DNA of 64,000 nucleotides from assembly GCA_963576725.1 (NCBI GenBank), contig OY755242.1, positions 58,076,480-58,140,479 of the forward strand, given 5' to 3'. Of the stretch, positions 11,401 through 26,400 are shown piece by piece. Position 1 is the first letter of the stretch; every line of letters starts with the position of its first letter. The position numbers and the translations under genes are program-made. Origin of the DNA: Azorinus chamasolen. Its lineage: Eukaryota; Mollusca; Bivalvia; Cardiida; Solecurtidae. The notes under the pieces are model-generated. The model was given only the letters and a program-made list of their open reading frames with translations, was not told the origin of the DNA and did no database searches.

Positions 11401-14400
11401 CACCAAAGATGAATTACCTAGCATTTGTAGCTCAGTAATTATAGCAATGTTAAAGTTTGTTAAAAATGGCAAACTTTTGGAAATAGTGACCTTGACCTGA
11501 TTACATGACTGTATCCTTATTGGGCTGCTGAAAGCAGCCCACAATTATACGGCTTTGAATTTTGACCATGCGTTTCTGCGTTCCTGTGTTTCTATAAAAG
11601 CCAATCTTTTTTAATAACTATGGGTTACTGTGAGACAAGCTTTTATTTATATACATTCATTTATTTTACTTATTTTGATTCATACATTTTTTGTTAGCGG
11701 GGACAAATATTTTTGTCGAGGTATTTGCTTCTTTTCTGCCATTGAAAATGCTAGTGTATTGGGTATAAGTCATTTAAAAGCACGCACCACTTGTAGCAGT
11801 CAGCGTAGTCGAGGGGTTATAAAGGTGGCCTAGGAAATGTGAGGTCGCGGGTTCGATCCTCGACGGAAGCATAATTTTTTTCTCTCATTTTTTTTGTTAG
11901 CACCCTTAGTTTACGTGCTTTTGGTTTAAAAACAATTCTGTACACAAATATTGTAAAAGTATAAGTCCTTTGTTTGAATTTTGTCTTTGGTAAAGTTATT
12001 TAACTGAGACCTTTTACTCGTGGTTTTGTTGACCGTTTTGAATATTTCACAATTGTGCATGAATACCATTGATCTGTATTTACTTCGTGGTAATGTGTAT
12101 TATTGGTGTCATACACAGGTATTATGCATCATGGCTCCTTAAAACATTCCCCCGTTTCTGCTGTTAATTTATACATTACAGTCATGTTTTCCCAATGTAT
12201 CTGTTAATTTAAACTACTAAACAATATTGCTCCCTCTTTTTCTTCTATCCTGCTTAAAGACGTTACGCAGCCATTTTACGCTTGCGTAAAACCTTGCTTG
12301 TATCAAATGAAAGGCCTTCACCCAAGCTATCTGCATACTAAATATGAAAGGTCTAGCTTAGGTAATTCAGAAGTTATAAGCATTAAGCAATGTTTTTGTT
12401 TTTTTATTAACAACAGCAAAGTTTTGGAAATAGTGACCTTGACCTGATTTCATATATCCTTTAATCAAGTGAAAGGCCTTCGCCCAAGCTATCTGCATAC
12501 CAAATATGAACTATCTAGCTGAAGAAATTCAGAAGTTATAAGCAATGTTAAAGTTTTATTAATGACGGCACGCCGCCCGCCCGCCCTGTTTTGGCCAAAC
12601 TATAAGCTGAGATTTTTCTCTAAAAATCACTGTATGAACATAAATAAGCTTGATTTTTATACTGACATCATGAATAAGAAAATTTTACCAAGACAGAAAC
12701 TGTAAACAGACCATAGATTGATGATATTTTACAAGTAAACAGAGCCAACACTTATCATTCAGCCCCAACTGGAGCCATCTGTATTAGGTTTACTCTGTTT
12801 GCAAAGGTGCCAAAAGTCATCTCTATGGAGTAAAAAGTTACAAAGGCAAGAGTACTTGTAAATATAGTAGAAAATAGTCACTCACCACACTGAGGTTGCA
12901 AGAGTACTTGTAAATATAGTAGAAAATAGTCACTCACGACACTGAGGGGTGCAAGAGTACTTGTAAATATAGTAGAAAATAGTCACTCACCGCACTGAGG
13001 GGTGCAAGAGTACTTGTAAATAGAGTAGAAAATAGTCACTCACCACACTGAGGGGTGCAAGAGTACTTGTAAATATAGTAGAAAATAGTCACTCACCGCA
13101 CTGAGGGGTGCAAGAGTACTTGTAAATATAGTAGAAAATAGTCACTCACCACACTGAGGTTGCAAGAGTACTTGTAAATATAGTAGAAAATAGTCACTCA
13201 CCGCACTGAGGGGTGCAAGAGTACTTGTAAATATAGTAGAAAATAATCACTCACCACACTTAGGTTGCAAGAGTACTTGTAAATATAGTAGAAAATAGTC
13301 ACTCACCGCACTGAGGTTGCAAGAGTACTTGTAAATATAGTAGAAAATAGTCACTCACCACACTGAGGTTGCAAGAGTACTTGTAAATATAGTAGAAAAT
13401 AGTCACTCACCGCACTGAGGGGTGCAAGAGTACTTGTAAATATAGTAGAAAATAGTCACTCACCGCACTGAGGGGTGCAAGAGTACTTGTAAATATAGTA
13501 GAAAATAGTCACTCACCACACTGAGGTTGCAAGAGTACTTGTAAATATAGTAGAAAATAGTCACTCACCACACTGAGGTTGGTCAACTGTCCATGTTCCA
13601 TCTGTGGTGCAGAAGACACTGGAACTGCCCAGTAGTGACCCACCAACTGAGCATGTGTATACGGCCTGAGTTGTTGCACCATCAGAGCCCAAGGTCAGAT
13701 TGCCACCATTAATGGTAGACAAAGAGTCGCAAGACACTGTCAATCAAATATCGGTTAAAACATAGATATAGTTTAGCATGGATGTAATTGTAAAAGGAAG
13801 GTGCACTGTTTGATAAAGTTGTGTAGAGAAAAAACTTTGTGCCTATCTATATACAAACAAGAAATGTCGACACAACATCAAACCGGGTTTTCCCTCACTA
13901 TTAACTAATGATTTCTAAGTTCAAAGGGTCATAACTCCCACTAAAAGTGCAGAAGGAAAAATACCCGACAATATGCACATCTACATATTGAGTCTTTGCT
14001 ACATGCAAGGTTTCATGAAAATCTGTTTCAGGAGTTTCAGAGGAGTTGAACTTACAAGGATAGGGTCAAAAGACCTAGTGATTTCTAATTTCAAAGGGGC
14101 ATAACTCCAAGCAAAATTGCAGGAGGAAAAATCTCTGACAATATCCACATCTACATATTGTGTCCTTGCTACATACAAGGTTTTATGAAATTCTGTTGAA
14201 CAGTTTGAGAGGAGTTGCGATTACAAGGGTAGGGTCAGAAGACCTAGTGATTTCAAAGTTGAAAGGGGCATAACTCCCAGAAAAATTAGAGAAGGGAAAA
14301 TCCCCAACAATATGCACATCTATATATTGTGTCCTTGCTACATGCAATGTTTTATGAAAATCTGTTGAGCAGATTCAGAGGAATTGCGCTTACAAGATTG

Positions 14401-17400
14401 GCAGCCGCCCGTCCGCCCGCCGTACATCACCATTTCAATATAAACCGGATTGAATGGGTAGAAACTCTTGTATGTATAAATCTAAACAGTTTCAATCTGT
14501 TTTACAAAACAATACAGTTAAATCATTTTCAAGTTGAATATTCATGTTAGAAATAATGACATTATAAATACATGTATCTATTAGCTGAATTTTCATAATG
14601 GCATATGCACACATGAATATTTGGTAATGGTAGAAACTGTAGAGTCAGATCTTTCATCATTACATATAAAGCAAACAGAGCAGACCCTGATCAGATAGCT
14701 CCTATAGGAGCTGTCAGATCTAGTTCCACTTTGTTTGCATTGTCTAATGCGGGTCTACTTTGCTTGCAAAGATGTGAAAAGTTGTTTATATGAAGGAATG
14801 GGGCAATTTTTTAAGTTTGGCCAAATGTCATTCAGAGTACATTGCATTACCCCACCTCTGATAATTTGTGGGCGAAATCCGTGTGTGTGATTGGTTGAAT
14901 TCTGTCATGTGATCGAAGAGTAAAACTTATACACCGTCACTAGAAATTCAATACACAGTCAGTAGAAATCCAATACATGGTCAGTAGCTAGGTTACTTCC
15001 CCTGCCAAAGTAGAGCCCACATTTGAGGTAATGGCTGCACGGTCTTTTGTCTGCAAATGGTTACTGAGTAAATAAGATTTTATTTTAAAGTTAAATACAT
15101 AACGGATTTTTGTATTAGATTTGTTTTCCGTTATAATTTTGGTTAGCTCAATTGGACTGTGCCGAATTGATGTTGGGCCAAATAGGCAGGGCACAGTTAC
15201 TGTAAGAGTTGTCGTTAGTTTGTTAACGCTTTGCTTCCTTAGACGCAGACGAGATTGAGAAAAAGAAGCAACTGAGCACTAATAAAATAATAGTGACAGG
15301 TCATCGGTGGGGTAAATTCGTTACATAGTCATGTAGTGACCAGGTACGGGATGATACCTGGTTAGTAAATGTTATACCAGACTCGGCTTCGCATCGCTGG
15401 GTATAACATTTACTAACCAGGTATCATCCCGTACCCGGTCACTACATGACAATGTAACTAATATTACTAACCCTTACATATTAGTACTTACCGCAAGTTG
15501 GAGTACTGATGTTCCAGCCAGAACCATCAGTCTGACATGCTCCAGACCTGTTCCCTGACAGAGTAAATCCAACATCACAGCTGAATGTGACTGTGTCCCC
15601 ATCAGCTGACACGCTGCCATTCCCTGGGGCTGCAGGGGTGTCACAGTCTAGGGGCAAGAGGAGAGAACAATAATACTTTACTCCATGAATATTTCTATAA
15701 GATATAATGTATGCATGAACATTAATTAGTTAAATTTTCATAATGGTATACGAATAACAAATTTATTGGCTTTGACAGAAACTGTCAAATCAGATCTATA
15801 TAATTCCATAGGCAAACAGAGCAGACCCAGATCAGATGGATCCTTATAGAAGCCATCAGATCGGAGTCTACTCTGTTTGTAAAGGCGTTGATAGGTAGAT
15901 CAGAGTCTACTCTGTTTATAAAGGCGTTGATAGGTAGATCAGAGTCTACTCTGTTTGTAAAGGCGTTGATAGGTAGATCAGAGTCTACTCTGTTTGTAAA
16001 GGCGTTGATAGGTGTATCTATGGGATAAAGGCTTTACTTATTTATTTTCAGTGTAAATTTTATCTTTCTTTGCAGGTGAAAGAAAAGTAACAAAGACAAG
16101 AATAACACCAGAAGTGGTGCACATGTATACATAATCCATCTTTTCATTTATAATTTATTTTTAGAACAAAGATAAACATTTATCTACTCTGTGTACTTGC
16201 AGACAGTTAAATAAGCACATAGAGAATTGGTAACAGAACAGTAACATTATATGCAAGTATAAATCTATAATGATCAATAATTTGGATAAATAAATATTCT
16301 CAAAATGAAGAAGTTGACCTCTGATTCAGAAGAAATTTACCGGTATTATAAAGTCAGGTACAGGTAACTTGATAATTCCAAGATCTTGAGGCTCTCTAGT
16401 TCAGTGGTTAGAGTACTAGTATGGTAAGTCAGAGGCCCTGGGTTCGAGTCCCAGTCGGGCTACAATCTTTTCACCAGTTGTCCTGGAACAGTTTGGTGCC
16501 TAACTAAAAATCAGACAATATACATGCCTGACTTCTTTTGAGTTATGGCCAGTTCTTCAGGCAAAAAGGGGGACTAGTGTAACAGGGTTGAGTTCAGTCA
16601 GGTACAGATAACTGGAGGGAAATCAGTTGGTCCTGGATCATGTGGCTCGGTCAGTATTTGAGTGCTGGCACAGTAAGCCAGAGACACTGTGTTTGAGTCC
16701 CAGTTGAGCCACGATCTTTTCACCAGTTGTCCTGTTATAATATTTTGCTGCACACCTACTCTATACAGAAATGATCTGAAAGACTTACAACATGAAGGCG
16801 AAGGGGAGTTCCAGTTTCCATCAGATCTACAAGTAATTGTGCTCTGGCCACTGAGTGAGTACCCTGCAGCACAGGAGTAGCTGGCAACAGTAGTCTCTCC
16901 GTCTGTTGTAAAGTTAACACTGCCACTGCTTGGAGATGTTCTGTTACTACACTTTGCTGTAACGTTAAAATCAATTAACCGTTTACTCCATAAACATAAG
17001 AGCAACAGACAAATGTGCAATCTTGCATACTAATATCGTCATTTCACCACTAAACCCTATGTTGTGAACTTGTGACCACTCTTTCGAATTGTCTCTTTGA
17101 TACGATTCTAAAGAGTCAGTCACAGCATGGTGTTTTGTGTAGAAATAAAGGACTTATTCAAGGAAATGTTTAATTTATGCACTGTATCTGAACCTATGAA
17201 TACGCCTTTCTACATCTTTGCAAACAGAGCAGATCCAGATCAGATGGCTCCGTAGGAACCATCTGATTAGGATCTGCTCTGTTCGCTTATGATATAATAT
17301 AGATATGATTCTGCAGTTTCTGCTATGGCCACAAAAATCCCCATGTCCATGTGCTATGTATCTTATTATAATCTTATTAATATTCATGATGTAATTATTT

Positions 17401-20400
17401 CTTATATTAATTGATTTTTTACAATGGCGTATGTACAAAGGTTAAGGAACTGGAAAAATTGGTAGAAACTGTAGAGATAGATCTATTAAAAATGAATAGA
17501 TCCTCATCACATGGCTCATACAAAACTTGTCTGATCTTCATCTACTCAGTTTGCAAAGGTGTTTGTGTGAGGAAAACGGTAAACAAGAGCCGCATGCGGC
17601 GCCAACGCTCATCTGATTTGGTGCTTGTCCAGCTAAATTAAACGTTTTTGAAAAATATAAAGGGCCTTGAAATCAAGATTATGGTTCTTATAAAGGGGCC
17701 TTCCCCTTTATGAGATCTACTAACCTATGAAGTTTCATGTTGACACCTCTTATACTTTTCGAGTAATGAGCTACATTAAAGTTTTTGCATGCCGCCACCA
17801 ACGACAAAGCCAACGACAACAACGCCAAGGCCTACAACCCAGTAATCACAATAGCTCGACTTTTCTTCGAAACAGACGAGCTAAAAATCATGGTCAAAAT
17901 AGCAAAATTTTATGACCCTGATGAGATTCCAGCAAACTTGGTGTTTCATCTGGCAACACAGTTAAGCATATGTTTCCATTAAGATCACTAAAGATAAACT
18001 TGTCTTCTTACCGCATGTGGGTTGGGTAAGGTCCCATTGCCCAGTGTCCCTACATGTCAGCAGTGATGCCCCATTGAGTGTGTATCTGACCTCACATGCA
18101 TAGGTTGCCTTGGTTGTTGTATTGCTGTCACTGTACAGAGTCACATTCCCTCCATCTGGATCAGCAAGACTGTCACACAACACTGAAAATTGCAGAAAAC
18201 CATATCAACCAATGTGTATAAAATTAGTCTCTTTGAAGAAGGTTAAAAATAATTACATGGATTCTATAGAATGGTCACAACATAGGGTTGGGTGGAGAAA
18301 TAAAGAAGTCATTCTTGAAATGTTTTGATTTAACCCTTTCCTCCATAAATACGCTTTTCTACGCCTTCGTAAAGGTCACTTTATGAAACTATTGTGATAA
18401 ATAGAGCATTTGCTCCTATAGGAGCAAATGCTCTATTTATCACAATGGTTTCAAACTACAGAATTATAAAATTTTACTTTTCTCTAGTTAATGCTCCTTT
18501 TCAGTAGATTATTCAAAGTTGTTGGATCTAAAATAGTCTATGAGGTAATGGGTTATGCATCTGATCTAAACTCTGTCAAAATAAAACACTTTTGCTATTT
18601 TGATGAAAGATCATTCATAAATTGTGTAGTGTTACATGGAAATTAATGGAGGCTTATCACAGCACAACGTGTGTGTGTGTCACCAGTTTTCACAGATTGA
18701 CCAATGATAACATGTGTTATGAATTAGAATCTGGGTTTGCTGGTCACAGAAATAAATAAATAAATAGAGAATAGTCAACTTCTTTTGATATTAACGCTAT
18801 TCTTGCATAAAACCCATTTTCTGCTTTCCTGCATCAATTTAATTCTTCCAAATACAAGCAAAACTATACACTTCTTTGACACACTTCGTTCGATTTATGC
18901 TGCTTCCGGGCCACTGTTTTCTTTCTGACGTCATGAAATGACGTCAAATACCGTTTACACGGAATTTCATTCAATATGTCTATCACAACAGTAGTACAAC
19001 GATCAGATGGCGTTGTTTACAAAACAGTACGTATGTAAACACAGAAAATTAACGATAAATTAAACTGTGACATGTTGTATAGGTTAATCCAGGTCTAACA
19101 GCATAACCACTACACCAATGCTTCCTATCCTAATATACATACCACAGTTGTACTTATCGTTAATCTTCTGTGTTTACATACACACTGTTTTGGAAACAAC
19201 GCCATCTGATCGTTGTACTACTGTAAAACAATTCATTGTCGGTGCCCCTGATAGTTTAATACTCGCACCTTTCACCTAGCTTAGGCCATAACGCTATAGC
19301 ATTCGCGTCCATTGTTTACCTTAGGCCCCGAATAGGTATAATTAAAACCGGTCAACAACAGCGCGTGAGCACGAGAATCGCCTTGTTAATACATGGTCTA
19401 GCGGGACTACAACAGCACGTTTTGTGCAAGAATATCAAGTTGAAAAACAGGTTCCAAGAACATACATGTACTTTCTACCTGGATAATCAAATCTACAAAC
19501 ATATTTTTAACCATTTCCCTGTTCTATGTTTATTACCAATGTCAATACCTACTGAATATTCATTGATAAAATAGCCATAATGAAACATTGAAGGTGGAAC
19601 ATTGTTGCTATTTTAAAAACTAGAAAAACAGATCCATCAAATTCTATTAGCAAACAGAGCAGACTGATCAGATGGCTCCTCTAGGAGTCTGATCTGGGTC
19701 TGCTCTGTTTGCAAAATGTGTGAAAACACATTTACATGTGGGAAAGGGTTAATACATACCTAAAGAGGTTGATTATTCTGTGTATATATAAATATCGATA
19801 AATTCTAAATGAAAAAGGCAAAACAATCATATTGTCACCGGAAACGATATCATCACTAGTGACGATCGGATATAAAATATAGAATTCATCTTGAGTAAAT
19901 CATAATTAAATATGTAATAATACTATTTATACCACAGGACGGTTGTGTATTATCCCAGCTACCATTTGTCAGGCAGGTAAGAGTTGTCCTCCCATTAATT
20001 GTGTAGCCTACATTACATGTGAAGTCCGCTGTTGTCACGGTGCCATCTGTCTGTGTGTAGCTAGACCCACCTGTAGTACTGGTCAGATTGGGACAGGCAG
20101 CTGAAATAAAACACAAAACTACATAGTTGCATCTATGAAACATCCACTTTGTAACTAATCATAAGTGTCTTTTAAAAGCAGGCAACTGCCTAATACTTTA
20201 TTTCATTGATATGCCTTTTAACACATTTGCAAAGAGTAGACCCAGATCAGACTGCTCCTGTTACAGCCATCTGATCAAGGTCTGCTCTGTTTGACTTAAG
20301 ACCCTTTCCTCCATAAATATGCCTGTGTAAAAGTCACTTTTTGAAACCATCCTATAGGAGCAAATGCTCTACTTATCACAATGGTTTCAGAACTACAAAA

Positions 20401-23400
20401 TTCTAAAATTTTCCTTTTCTCTAGTTAATGTACCTTTTCGGTAGATTTAATCAAAGAGGTTGGATCTAAAAATAGCCTATGATGGAATGGGTGAAGACAT
20501 AATACAGATGCTATACCATAATCAGATAATCCTGTGTTCCTTTTTTCATATATCATAATAAAAAATCAACTATTAAAATGCATATACAAGTTATGTGTTG
20601 AGAAATACTCTTTGTAAGAAAATATAAGAAAACAGTAAATTCGAAAACCAGTGGCGACAGACTTATTGTTCTCGTTCATCACACACCGGCTACTCACGAT
20701 GCAAGTGGTCTGAAGAGCTTCTTGACGTTGTTAACCCTTTGCTCCATGAATATGCCTTTAATCACATTTGCAAACAGAGTAGACCTAGATTAAATGGCTG
20801 CTACTGGAGTCATTTGATCAGGGTCTGCTCTGTTTGCATACAGCTTTATATATATCTCTTTATATATATCTGATCCTTCAGTTTCTGGCATGGTCAAGAT
20901 ATTCTTTGTCCATATGAAACATAATCTAATTCATATGCATGATGTCAGTATTTCTTACAAAAATATTCATGAAGTTAGAAGGGTAATTAACCCATTACCT
21001 CATAGGCTATTTTTAGGTCCAACCTCTTTGAATAAATCTACCGAAAAGGAGCATTAAATACAGAAAAGGACAGGTTTGGAATTGTGTTGTTCTGAAACCA
21101 TTGTGATAAATAGAGCATTTGCTCCTATGGTTTCAAAAGGTGACTTTTACAGAGACGTTAAAAGGCATCAGTATGAGGGAATGGGTTTAAGGATAGAATT
21201 TAGTGAAACCAAGCAAGCCATGAAAATTTAACATCTGATATAGCTTTACCAGAATGTTATTTTTTGCAATTATTGCATTTGATAAGAACTTGAGTCTATG
21301 ATCAAACTTATCCAAGTGTTAGCACTTACGATAAGTCAGAAAACATCCAGTGTTGATATACAAATCAAAATATTCAGCTACGGTAAACATGATGTCAATA
21401 TTTCTATATGAATATTCATGAAGTTAGGGGTTGAATTATGGAGTTACAACAGCTTCACACTATGCCCTCAAGCAAGTTTACAATTTTATTAGAAATACAG
21501 TTGAACTTCAATATCTCGACCTCTGATAACTTGAACTTTGGGATAACTCGAACCGTATGTTCGGTCCTTCCATCATTTACAATATAGTATTACTCTAAAT
21601 TGTATCACTACGGATATCTAGAAACACATGTGACAGCTAAATGCAGGTATAAAGTAATGCTGAAAGCTCCTAGAGGAGCTTTGAGCCTTAATTTAGACCT
21701 GCATTAAGCTATGAACTCGAGAAATTGTCTAGACTGGAAATCGGATAACTTGAACTTTGTTCTCTTGAACTAATTTGTATAGTACCTTGAAGTTCGAGTT
21801 ATCGAAGTTCAACTGTAGTGTCAGGTCATTATTACTGATCTGGACCTAAATCAAAACCAGACCCCATAAGGTGCCTTTTGTCATTGATTGGCTCATATAA
21901 GAGACGGTGTATACATACCACAGGTAGGATCCTCATCCGACCAGCCCGAACCTGTATCTGAGCATGTTCTAACAGAGCTTCCGTTGAGTGTATACCCCCG
22001 GTCACAGGCGTAGTATACCTCCTGTCCATCATCAGATATCACCTGACCATTAGCTAGAGCATTGACTGGGGAACAGTCTGTCATGAGAACAAATTATATG
22101 ATACAGGTATGTAGTAAAAAGACAAATTTAACATGCCATTAAACTATTTTTAATGCCGAGGACAATTTAACTAGAAAATGAAAATAGTGTCGAGTTCTGA
22201 TCAAGTGCAGGCATATATGAGACACATCCGGATAGAAAATTTAACCCTTGGTCTCATGAGTATTTAAATAAAACTAGAACACTGACCATGTCAGAAAGGG
22301 TCTCACATGGTGATCAAAGTTGGCCAAGACTGTATACCTATGAACATTCTCAGCACATATGGTGTATAGCAGATGAGAAATGTTTGAGTTAAAGAGCAAA
22401 CAAGGCTGAAATGGCAAATTTTGACTAATTCAAGGGCCATAACTCAGGTGTCACATGCAATTTAGCTGGTAATCGATCTTGGCCAAGATGGTATAGCTAT
22501 GGACATTCTCTGCAGGTTTGGTGAAGATCAGATGAGAACTATTTGAGATAGAGAGCAGACAAGGCTAAAATGGCAAATTTTGACTGAATCAAGGACCATA
22601 ACTCAGATGTGTGTTATGCGATTTGACTGGTAATCAAACAGAATTTGCAAGATCAAATGAAAACTCTGAAAGTTTGGTGAAGACCAAATGAAAACTATTT
22701 GAATTATAGAGCGGACAAGGCTAAAGCGGTCAATTTTGACTGAATCAGAGGTGTCTAATGCGATTTGACTGGTAATCAAACTTGGTCAAGATTTTCCACC
22801 TATAAACATTCTCTGTAAGTTTGGTGAAGGTCAGATGAAAGCTATTTGAGTTAGGGAGCGGACAAATTTTGACTGAATCAAGGGCCATAACTCAGAGGTG
22901 TCTAATGCGATTTAGGTGGTAATCATACTCGGTCACGATTTTACACCTATAAACATTCCCTGCAAGTTTGGTGAATATCAGATGAAAACTATTTGAGTTA
23001 GAGAGCGGACAAAAAAAAGTGTGACAGACTGATGGACGGACTGACTGATGGACTGGGCGATTACTATAGGGCACCCACACCAAGGTGAGGGTCCCTAAAT
23101 ATATAGGAGCTGTCTGCATTACTTTTGACCTGCATTACCACTTGCCTTACAGACCCATAATTAGACCTCTTTCTGATGGCTACCTAAGACAGGTTCTACC
23201 AGGTAAAATACAGTGTTTATATAACATACAGCATGTTTATCATAATGGTTTTAAAAAGTGGTGACTTTTACAGAGGTGTCAAAAGGTGTCAATATGAGGG
23301 AATGTGTACAGACAAGTTCTACTGTATAACATACTTACAGCATGTTGGTGCTGCAGTCAACCATGTTCCGTCAGTATGACAAATACTGGTAGCCTCCCCT

Positions 23401-26400
23401 TGCATACTGTATCCACTGGCACACGTGTATGTGGCTATGCTTGTTGTTCCGTTGGTGGCTATAGACACAGAGCCACTACTTGGGTTAGTCAGTGCTCCAC
23501 ATTCAACTAAAACAATGGATACGAATGCTTTCAAATTTTACCCTTTACATCATGAATATTCATATTAAGAAATACTCCATAAATACACCTTAAACATCTT
23601 TGCAAACAGGAGGTGCCTTAGGAGAAACTGTAGCATAAGATCTATATTATTTCAAAAGGGAACAGAGCAAACAGAGATCAGATGGCTCTTTTTGCAAAGG
23701 CATTAACCCTTTACTCCATGCATATTCCAGACCTGTTTACCCCATTTGTTGTTTCAGAGTAGTTTGGACAGCTTCTCTCAGTAGTTTTGGGCTGTTGTCA
23801 GTAGTGTTTACTTTTGCCATCATTTAAAGCATTAAAACTGCATTACTGGGCCACGTATCAGTAATACGTGTAAAGCATTGGATGAACTTAGTTTCTCTTA
23901 ATTTCATCTGTTAATCATGTTAAGATTGTAAAGAATTTAACCGATGTGCACACTGCCCTCTAAACAACATTATAACTAAAGGTTTCACCTTGTGCTCGCT
24001 GCCCGTGTAACACAATATGAAATAAAAACAACCACCTTAAGCATACTGCCTTTCTAATAAAACAAGTTTGACTAACCAGTAAATACCTTTTATTCCAAGA
24101 AACAAAAATTTCAGCAGAAACAAAAACTTAGTATGAACTAAATTTCAGGAAATTGGTTTCTGCTTAACCCATTACTTCATAGATTATTTTTAAAATCTAC
24201 CTCTTTATATAAATATACTGAAAAGGACCAATACTTAGAGAAATGGGTTGTTTCAACTCAAAGAACAGAACTGTGTAGTTTTGAAACCATTGTGATAAAT
24301 GGAGTATTTGCTCCTTTGGAGCAAATGCTCTATTTTTCATAATGGCTTCAAAATTGACTTTAACAACAGAGGCTTGAAAAATGTTGATATGACGGAATGG
24401 GTTAATTAACACAAGTGCATGTTCATATGATGCTGTTTCAAATATCAAAACAATCAAAATATAAAAAAAACAATCAAGATAGTCCTGACTCTTTTCAAAA
24501 TATAGTGTGTCCTATTTAAAAGTATCTGTGCTATGGTGATTCACTTAATTTTCAAGTAACCACATTCAAATAATATTATCAGTTGTTCAAAGACATGAGG
24601 TAGGACAATTTGAATGTCTTTGGAAACAGAGGGTTACAATATGATCAATCAATGCAATCAACCCTGGAAATACTTAACCCTTTCCCCCCACAAGCTACTT
24701 TTAGGGAACATTGTGTTGAGAGTTTCCGTCATCACCTTTGCTGTGGACAGGGAGAGGTTATTTTCAGCAATGAACTCGCACACCACTTCTGCATTCGTGG
24801 TCTTCAAGTCCTTTTCCGATCTGGAACATGATCCCTGCAACATCTTGAAAATATCTCTTGGAGTGTTTGATCTTCTTCCAGTTTGTATGGGTCAGCGTTT
24901 CTACGTGCCTCTTGCGATCGTTTCGGCCCCCATGTGCAAACGAGAAATCGTCATTGCAACAGAACAATGCACATGCGTTTCTCCTTTTGTTGACGGCCCA
25001 AGGCGTGGCCAAAATTCTTTATAGTTGTCTTTGTACTTTTGAGTGTTATTTTGTTTCAAATTTTACATTCCACGGCCTCTGGTTGCTCGCCATATTGCTT
25101 TTTACTATGCAAGCGCCCGAATGACTAAGAATAATCACTAATCACAAGGACCAGCAAATACGAAATAAAAATTAAAAAACGAAAATTGACCGTTTTGATC
25201 GGCGGATCCGTAGTTTTTCAACACCAATCCGTAGAGCGTATTTTAGCTATAAATTCCGTAGAAACTACGGCGAATCCGTAGTAGTAAACAGGTCTGATAT
25301 TCATGTCAAAAATAATAACATCAGGAATTTTAATTAATTTTTATGATGGCACCTTAGAGTTTGTTGCCATGGCAGAAACTGTGGGATCATACCTGTAATA
25401 TTTCGTAAGCAAAAACTAGACCCTGATCACATGACTCCTATAGGAGCTGTCTGATCTGGGTCTACTGAGTTCGCAAAGGCATAGAAAGGCGTATGTTCGG
25501 AGTAAAGGGTTTAAAGGCATATTTATGGAGTAAACAGTTACGTAAAGTGTCAGATATAACCTCAGTTAGAAAATTATGAGTGTACTAATGACATTTATGT
25601 ATATAAGTCAACCATTACCAATCTTTAGCATAAAAGAGAGTTCAATTTTCAGAACTTTTCCAGCATGAACACTTACCACAGGTATGGGTGGTAGTCCAGG
25701 GTGTGCCTAACTCACAGGTAATGGTCCTCTGTCCTGTCAGTGTGTAGCCAGACACACAGGAGAATGTGGCCTCTGTTGTCTCTCCATCAGTTGTAAGGTT
25801 ATAGTATTCCTCCGCACTTGTTGTTATGGATCCACAAGACTCTGAAAATCAAGCTCATTTGTTTGAATCCATTTCTTCCATCACTGGCTAATAAATGTAA
25901 AGGAAAGTAAAACCACCTCTGAATTACATAAACATTTGAAGTTGAATCTACATTGAAGGGGGGTAGAACAAATTGAAATACAATTGAATCTTAGTTATGC
26001 TTGAAACATTTGAAACCTGTGTCTAGTTTCAACCTCTTTTACAAAATGTTTCAAGCAGTTATACCCAGATCTGTCTCAGCATAGTGAACTTAACCCTTTG
26101 AAGGCAAGAAATGAGTGCACTGTCATTTGCAAACAGTGTAGACCCAGAATAGACCTAGATCAGATGGCTCCAAGGAGAGCCCTCTGATCAGGGTCTACAC
26201 TTTTTGGTCATTCATAATCCTCGGAAATTTTTTACTTTTTCATAATCTACCAATAAACCATGTTTGACTATCCCACTATGACAATTCAGCGTTGAAAGGG
26301 TTAACCTACCACTCTGGGTTAACCTACCACTCTGGGTTAACCTACCACTCTGGGTTAACCTACCACTCTGGGTTAACCTACCACTCTATTCTTGATACCA

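Larger units (their letters stand above)
10870..12600 (+). mobile_element. Tandem-core element, TGACCTTGACCT type, interrupted
   Basis: Units of about 155 bp (AAATAGTGACCTTGACCTGA, GAAAGGCCTTCACCCAAGCT) run to about 11520 and resume at about 12298, ending with a CCGCCCGCCCGCC tract. The motif TGACCTTGACC repeats in most units. The interruption is the 11521-12297 insertion. Confidence 0.7.

Noticed and set aside
16382..16455. Possible functional tRNA gene
   Set aside because: The A and B boxes are good, but the acceptor stem mispairs and the same 3' tail follows a second degraded copy, so it is a SINE.
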